Assembly: GCA_030604135.1 (NCBI GenBank)
Contig: JAUVWL010000004.1
Span: 124,001 to 188,000 of the forward strand
DNA from: Burkholderiales bacterium
GTDB lineage: Bacteria > Pseudomonadota > Gammaproteobacteria > Burkholderiales > Burkholderiaceae_C
Length of the DNA stretch: 64,000 bases
Reading direction: 5' to 3'
Shown here piece after piece: positions 61,708-64,000 of the stretch (its first letter is position 1; the number at the start of each line of letters is the position of its first letter). Under the pieces are notes generated by a model. The model was not told where the DNA came from and did not search any database. It was given only the letters and a program-made list of their open reading frames with translations. A program made the position numbers and the translations under genes.

Positions 61708-64000
61708 ATGAAGTCCAAGCTCGATTACCCTCCACGCATGAGTGAGGTCGCCACCGCGCCCCTGGTGGGGGCATCCCCATCGAACAACCCGTCTGTCGAC
61801 CCGTTCACCGACGACGCACCGTGGTCACCGGGGCCGGGTGGACACCGGGGGCCCTTGACGGTCACCGACAGCTTTGCGGTCCTTGACGACCCGGTCGAGC
61901 AGCGCCAGTTCACCGAGTTTGAAGACCAGGACGGGCAAGCGTGTGCCCGCTCGGTCCTGATGGTGCAGGGCATGTATTGCGCCGCCTGTGCGGACACCGT
62001 CGAGTCGGTGCTGGAGCATGTGCCGGGGGTCCTGTCGGCACAGGTGCATGCGGCCACCCGGCGCCTGACGCTGCAGTGGGACCCGGCCGTGGCACGCATG
62101 TCGGAACTGGCCCAGCGGGTCGGTCGCACGGGCTACCGCCTGCTGCCCATGCAGGAGGCCCTTTCCATCAGTCAGCGCCTGGCCGAAACGCGGCAAGCCC
62201 TGTGGCGCCTGTTTGTGGCCGGTTTCTGCATGATGCAGGTCATGATGTACGCGTGGCCCGAGTACGTCACCGAGCCAGGCGACATTCCGGCGGACATCCT
62301 GCAGTTGCTGCGCTGGGCCAGCTGGGTGATCAGTCTGCCGGTGGTCTTCTTTGCCAGTGGTCCTTTCTTCAGCAACGCTTGGCGCGACCTCAAGCTCGGT
62401 CGAATCGGCATGGATACGCCGGTTTCAGTGGGCATTCTGGTGACCTTTCTGGTCAGCTCGGCCGCCACCTTCGACCCGTCCGGCCCCTGGGGGCAGGAGG
62501 TCTGGTTCGACTCGCTGACCATGTTTGTGTTCTTCCTGCTGGGGGGCCGCTATCTGGAGTTCAAGGCGCGTGACCGCACCGCCGGAGCCCTGGACAGCCT
62601 CATGAACCGCCTGCCCGAGGTCTGCGATCGCCGCAAGGACGATGGCAGCTTCGAGGCGGTGTCGGTGCGACGCCTGGTGGTGGGTGATACCGTTCGGCTG
62701 CAGGCGGGACAGGCCTTTCCCGGCGACGGCGAGGTGCTCAGCGAATCCGCAACGGTCGATGAAGCCTTGCTGACCGGCGAGTCCCATCCGGTGCTGCGCG
62801 AGCGCGGCCAGACGGTGGTGGCGGGCAGCTACAACCTGGCCGGTCCGGTGCAGGTGAAGCTGCAGCGCCTGGGCAAGGACACCCGTTTTGCCCAGATCGT
62901 CTCGCTCATGGAGCAGGCATCGACCGAAAAGCCGCGTCTGGCCATTCTGGCCGATCGCATCGCGTCGCCCTTTCTGGTGCTCGTGATGCTCTCGGCCGCG
63001 TTTGCCTTCTGGTACTGGTGGCAGATCGACCACACCAAGGCCTTTGCCGTGGCGGTGGCCGTGCTCATCGTGACCTGCCCGTGTGCACTGGCGCTGGCCA
63101 CACCCGCAGGCATGCTCGCGTCGGCCGGTTCGTTGGCGCGCCGTGGCATCCTGGTCAGGCGCCTGCAGGCCTTCGAAACCCTGGCCGGGGTACAGGCCGT
63201 CATCTTCGACAAGACCGGCACACTGACCCACGACCGGCTGGCGTTGCGCAGCGTGCAAACCCGCGAGGGCTGTGGGCGCTCTGAAGCCCTGGCCATGGCC
63301 CGGGCCCTGGCCGAGGGGTCTCTGCACCCCGTCTCCCGGGCCCTGGTGCAGGCCGGTGAGGCTTCGCAGGGGCCGGTCCTGTCCGGTCTGGTGGCCGACA
63401 GCTTGCGCGAGCTGCCCGGGCAGGGCATGCAGGCACGGTTGCAGGACGGTCGCCTGCTCAAGCTCGGATCGGCCGCGTTCTGTGGTCTTCCTGTACCGGA
63501 CGAGGATGCCAGGGTCGGCGCGCCCCGCGTCTGGCTGGCCGACGACAGCGGCTGGATCGCCACCTTCGAGTTGCAGGAAGGGCTTCGCGAAGATGCCCGT
63601 GAGGCCGTGCAGGCCTTGCAAGCCATGGGCTTGCAGACCTGGTTGCTTTCCGGTGACCGGGAAGCAGCGGCCCAGACCGTCGGGCAGCAATTGGGCATGG
63701 ACGCCGTCATAGGCGGCGCCAGTCCCGAACACAAGCTGGCCGAGGTCATGCGCCTGCAGGGACAGGGCCGGCGCATTGCCATGGTCGGCGACGGCCTCAA
63801 CGACGGACCGGTTCTGGCGCGGGCCGACACCTCTTTCGCGCTCGGGCACGCGGCGGCGCTGGCGCAGGCCCAGTCCGACTACGTCATCCAGGGCGGGCGC
63901 CTGATGGATGTCGTGAGCACCTTGCGCCAGGCCCGCCAGACCATGCGCATCGTTCGGCAGAACCTGATCTGGGCGGCCAGCTACAACGCCGTCAGCGTGC
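61708..64000 (+). CDS. ctpA: Copper-translocating P-type ATPase, CcoI/CtpA-like (3' end off window)
   Basis: Runs off the right edge; over 760 residues are visible. A low-complexity N-terminus (about 1-75) precedes a heavy-metal domain with Cys91 and Cys94 (GMYCAACADTVE). Membrane segments lead to the metal-binding VTCPCALALATPAG, the phosphorylation motif IFDKTGTLTHD and the hinge MVGDGLNDGPVLARAD. It resembles CcoI/CtpA, which supplies copper for cytochrome oxidase assembly; in related bacteria ccoSNOP genes follow, which would be beyond this window. Start 61708 or 61738; neither has a clear ribosome binding site. Confidence 0.9.
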   Translation, partial: MKSKLDYPPRMSEVATAPLVGASPSNNPSVDPFTDDAPWSPGPGGHRGPLTVTDSFAVLDDPVEQRQFTEFEDQDGQACARSVLMVQGMYCAACADTVESVLEHVPGVLSAQVHAATRRLTLQWDPAVARMSELAQRVGRTGYRLLPMQEALSISQRLAETRQALWRLFVAGFCMMQVMMYAWPEYVTEPGDIPADILQLLRWASWVISLPVVFFASGPFFSNAWRDLKLGRIGMDTPVSVGILVTFLVSSAATFDPSGPWGQEVWFDSLTMFVFFLLGGRYLEFKARDRTAGALDSLMNRLPEVCDRRKDDGSFEAVSVRRLVVGDTVRLQAGQAFPGDGEVLSESATVDEALLTGESHPVLRERGQTVVAGSYNLAGPVQVKLQRLGKDTRFAQIVSLMEQASTEKPRLAILADRIASPFLVLVMLSAAFAFWYWWQIDHTKAFAVAVAVLIVTCPCALALATPAGMLASAGSLARRGILVRRLQAFETLAGVQAVIFDKTGTLTHDRLALRSVQTREGCGRSEALAMARALAEGSLHPVSRALVQAGEASQGPVLSGLVADSLRELPGQGMQARLQDGRLLKLGSAAFCGLPVPDEDARVGAPRVWLADDSGWIATFELQEGLREDAREAVQALQAMGLQTWLLSGDREAAAQTVGQQLGMDAVIGGASPEHKLAEVMRLQGQGRRIAMVGDGLNDGPVLARADTSFALGHAAALAQAQSDYVIQGGRLMDVVSTLRQARQTMRIVRQNLIWAASYNAVSV

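Noticed and set aside
1..64000. CRISPR arrays, rRNA operons, prophage or integrative elements
   Set aside because: No repeat-spacer pattern, rRNA sequence, integrase, or phage structural gene was recognised in the window.

Overview
The window looks like a chromosomal segment of a phototrophic betaproteobacterium of the Burkholderiales (closest in feel to Comamonadaceae or Rubrivivax-type purple bacteria). The support is a pufBALMC-crtADC gene order, spheroidene-type carotenoid genes, a tig-clpP-clpX-lon cluster followed by tRNA-Gly/Cys/Leu, and high-GC coding throughout. No CRISPR array, insertion sequence, integrase or rRNA was seen. Genes are packed: no gene-free stretch exceeds about 250 bases.

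Region 1 (1-20384) is a photosynthesis gene cluster entirely on the minus strand. One long directional array reads crtE-crtF-bchC-bchX-bchY-bchZ-pufB-orf74-pufA-pufL-pufM-pufC-crtA-crtD-crtC, with many junctions overlapping by 1-14 bases. It makes GGPP, methoxylated/ketolated spheroidene-type carotenoids, the chlorophyllide-to-bacteriochlorophyllide reductase COR (BchXYZ), and the core light-harvesting 1 and reaction-centre proteins. A second operon, bchI-bchD-bchO-bciB, encodes Mg-chelatase subunits, an alpha/beta hydrolase and an 8-vinyl reductase. Three promoters (crtE, bchC, bchI) share the same layout of TGT-N12-ACA (PpsR/CrtJ) boxes 8 bp apart, the distal box containing the -35 hexamer; at bchI the proximal box has N11. 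Two features stand out. A 74-residue membrane protein gene lies precisely between pufB and pufA. The tetraheme cytochrome PufC carries a C-terminal OmpA-like domain with the Asp/Arg pair expected for peptidoglycan binding.

Region 2 (20374-29956) holds two RND efflux systems pointing away from each other, with an orphan hpnC (hydroxysqualene synthase) between them and a 14-bp dyad operator at the divergence point.

Region 3 (29963-38173) looks like an amino-acid/D-amino-acid catabolic module: LysR regulator, DadA-like oxidoreductase, class III aminotransferase, TAXI-TRAP receptor and fused TRAP permease, and an Asp/Glu racemase-family protein.

Region 4 (38278-47180) is housekeeping: tRNA-Leu, tig, clpP, clpX, lon (with a sigma-32-like promoter), tRNA-Gly, tRNA-Cys, tRNA-Leu, two small conserved proteins and murI.

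Region 5 (47177-55514) holds a class I fumarase overlapping a bacterial voltage-gated sodium channel gene, acetyl-CoA synthetase with a duplicated 3' tail, a c551-type cytochrome that could feed the reaction centre, a small Trp-rich protein, ilvD and lgt.

Region 6 (55690-61140) is a malonate operon: GntR regulator, malonyl-CoA decarboxylase, a lone Bug-type binding protein, a crotonase and malonyl-CoA synthetase. The window ends with uspA and, divergent from it across a perfect FNR/CRP-type dyad, a CcoI/CtpA-like copper P-type ATPase cut by the window end.
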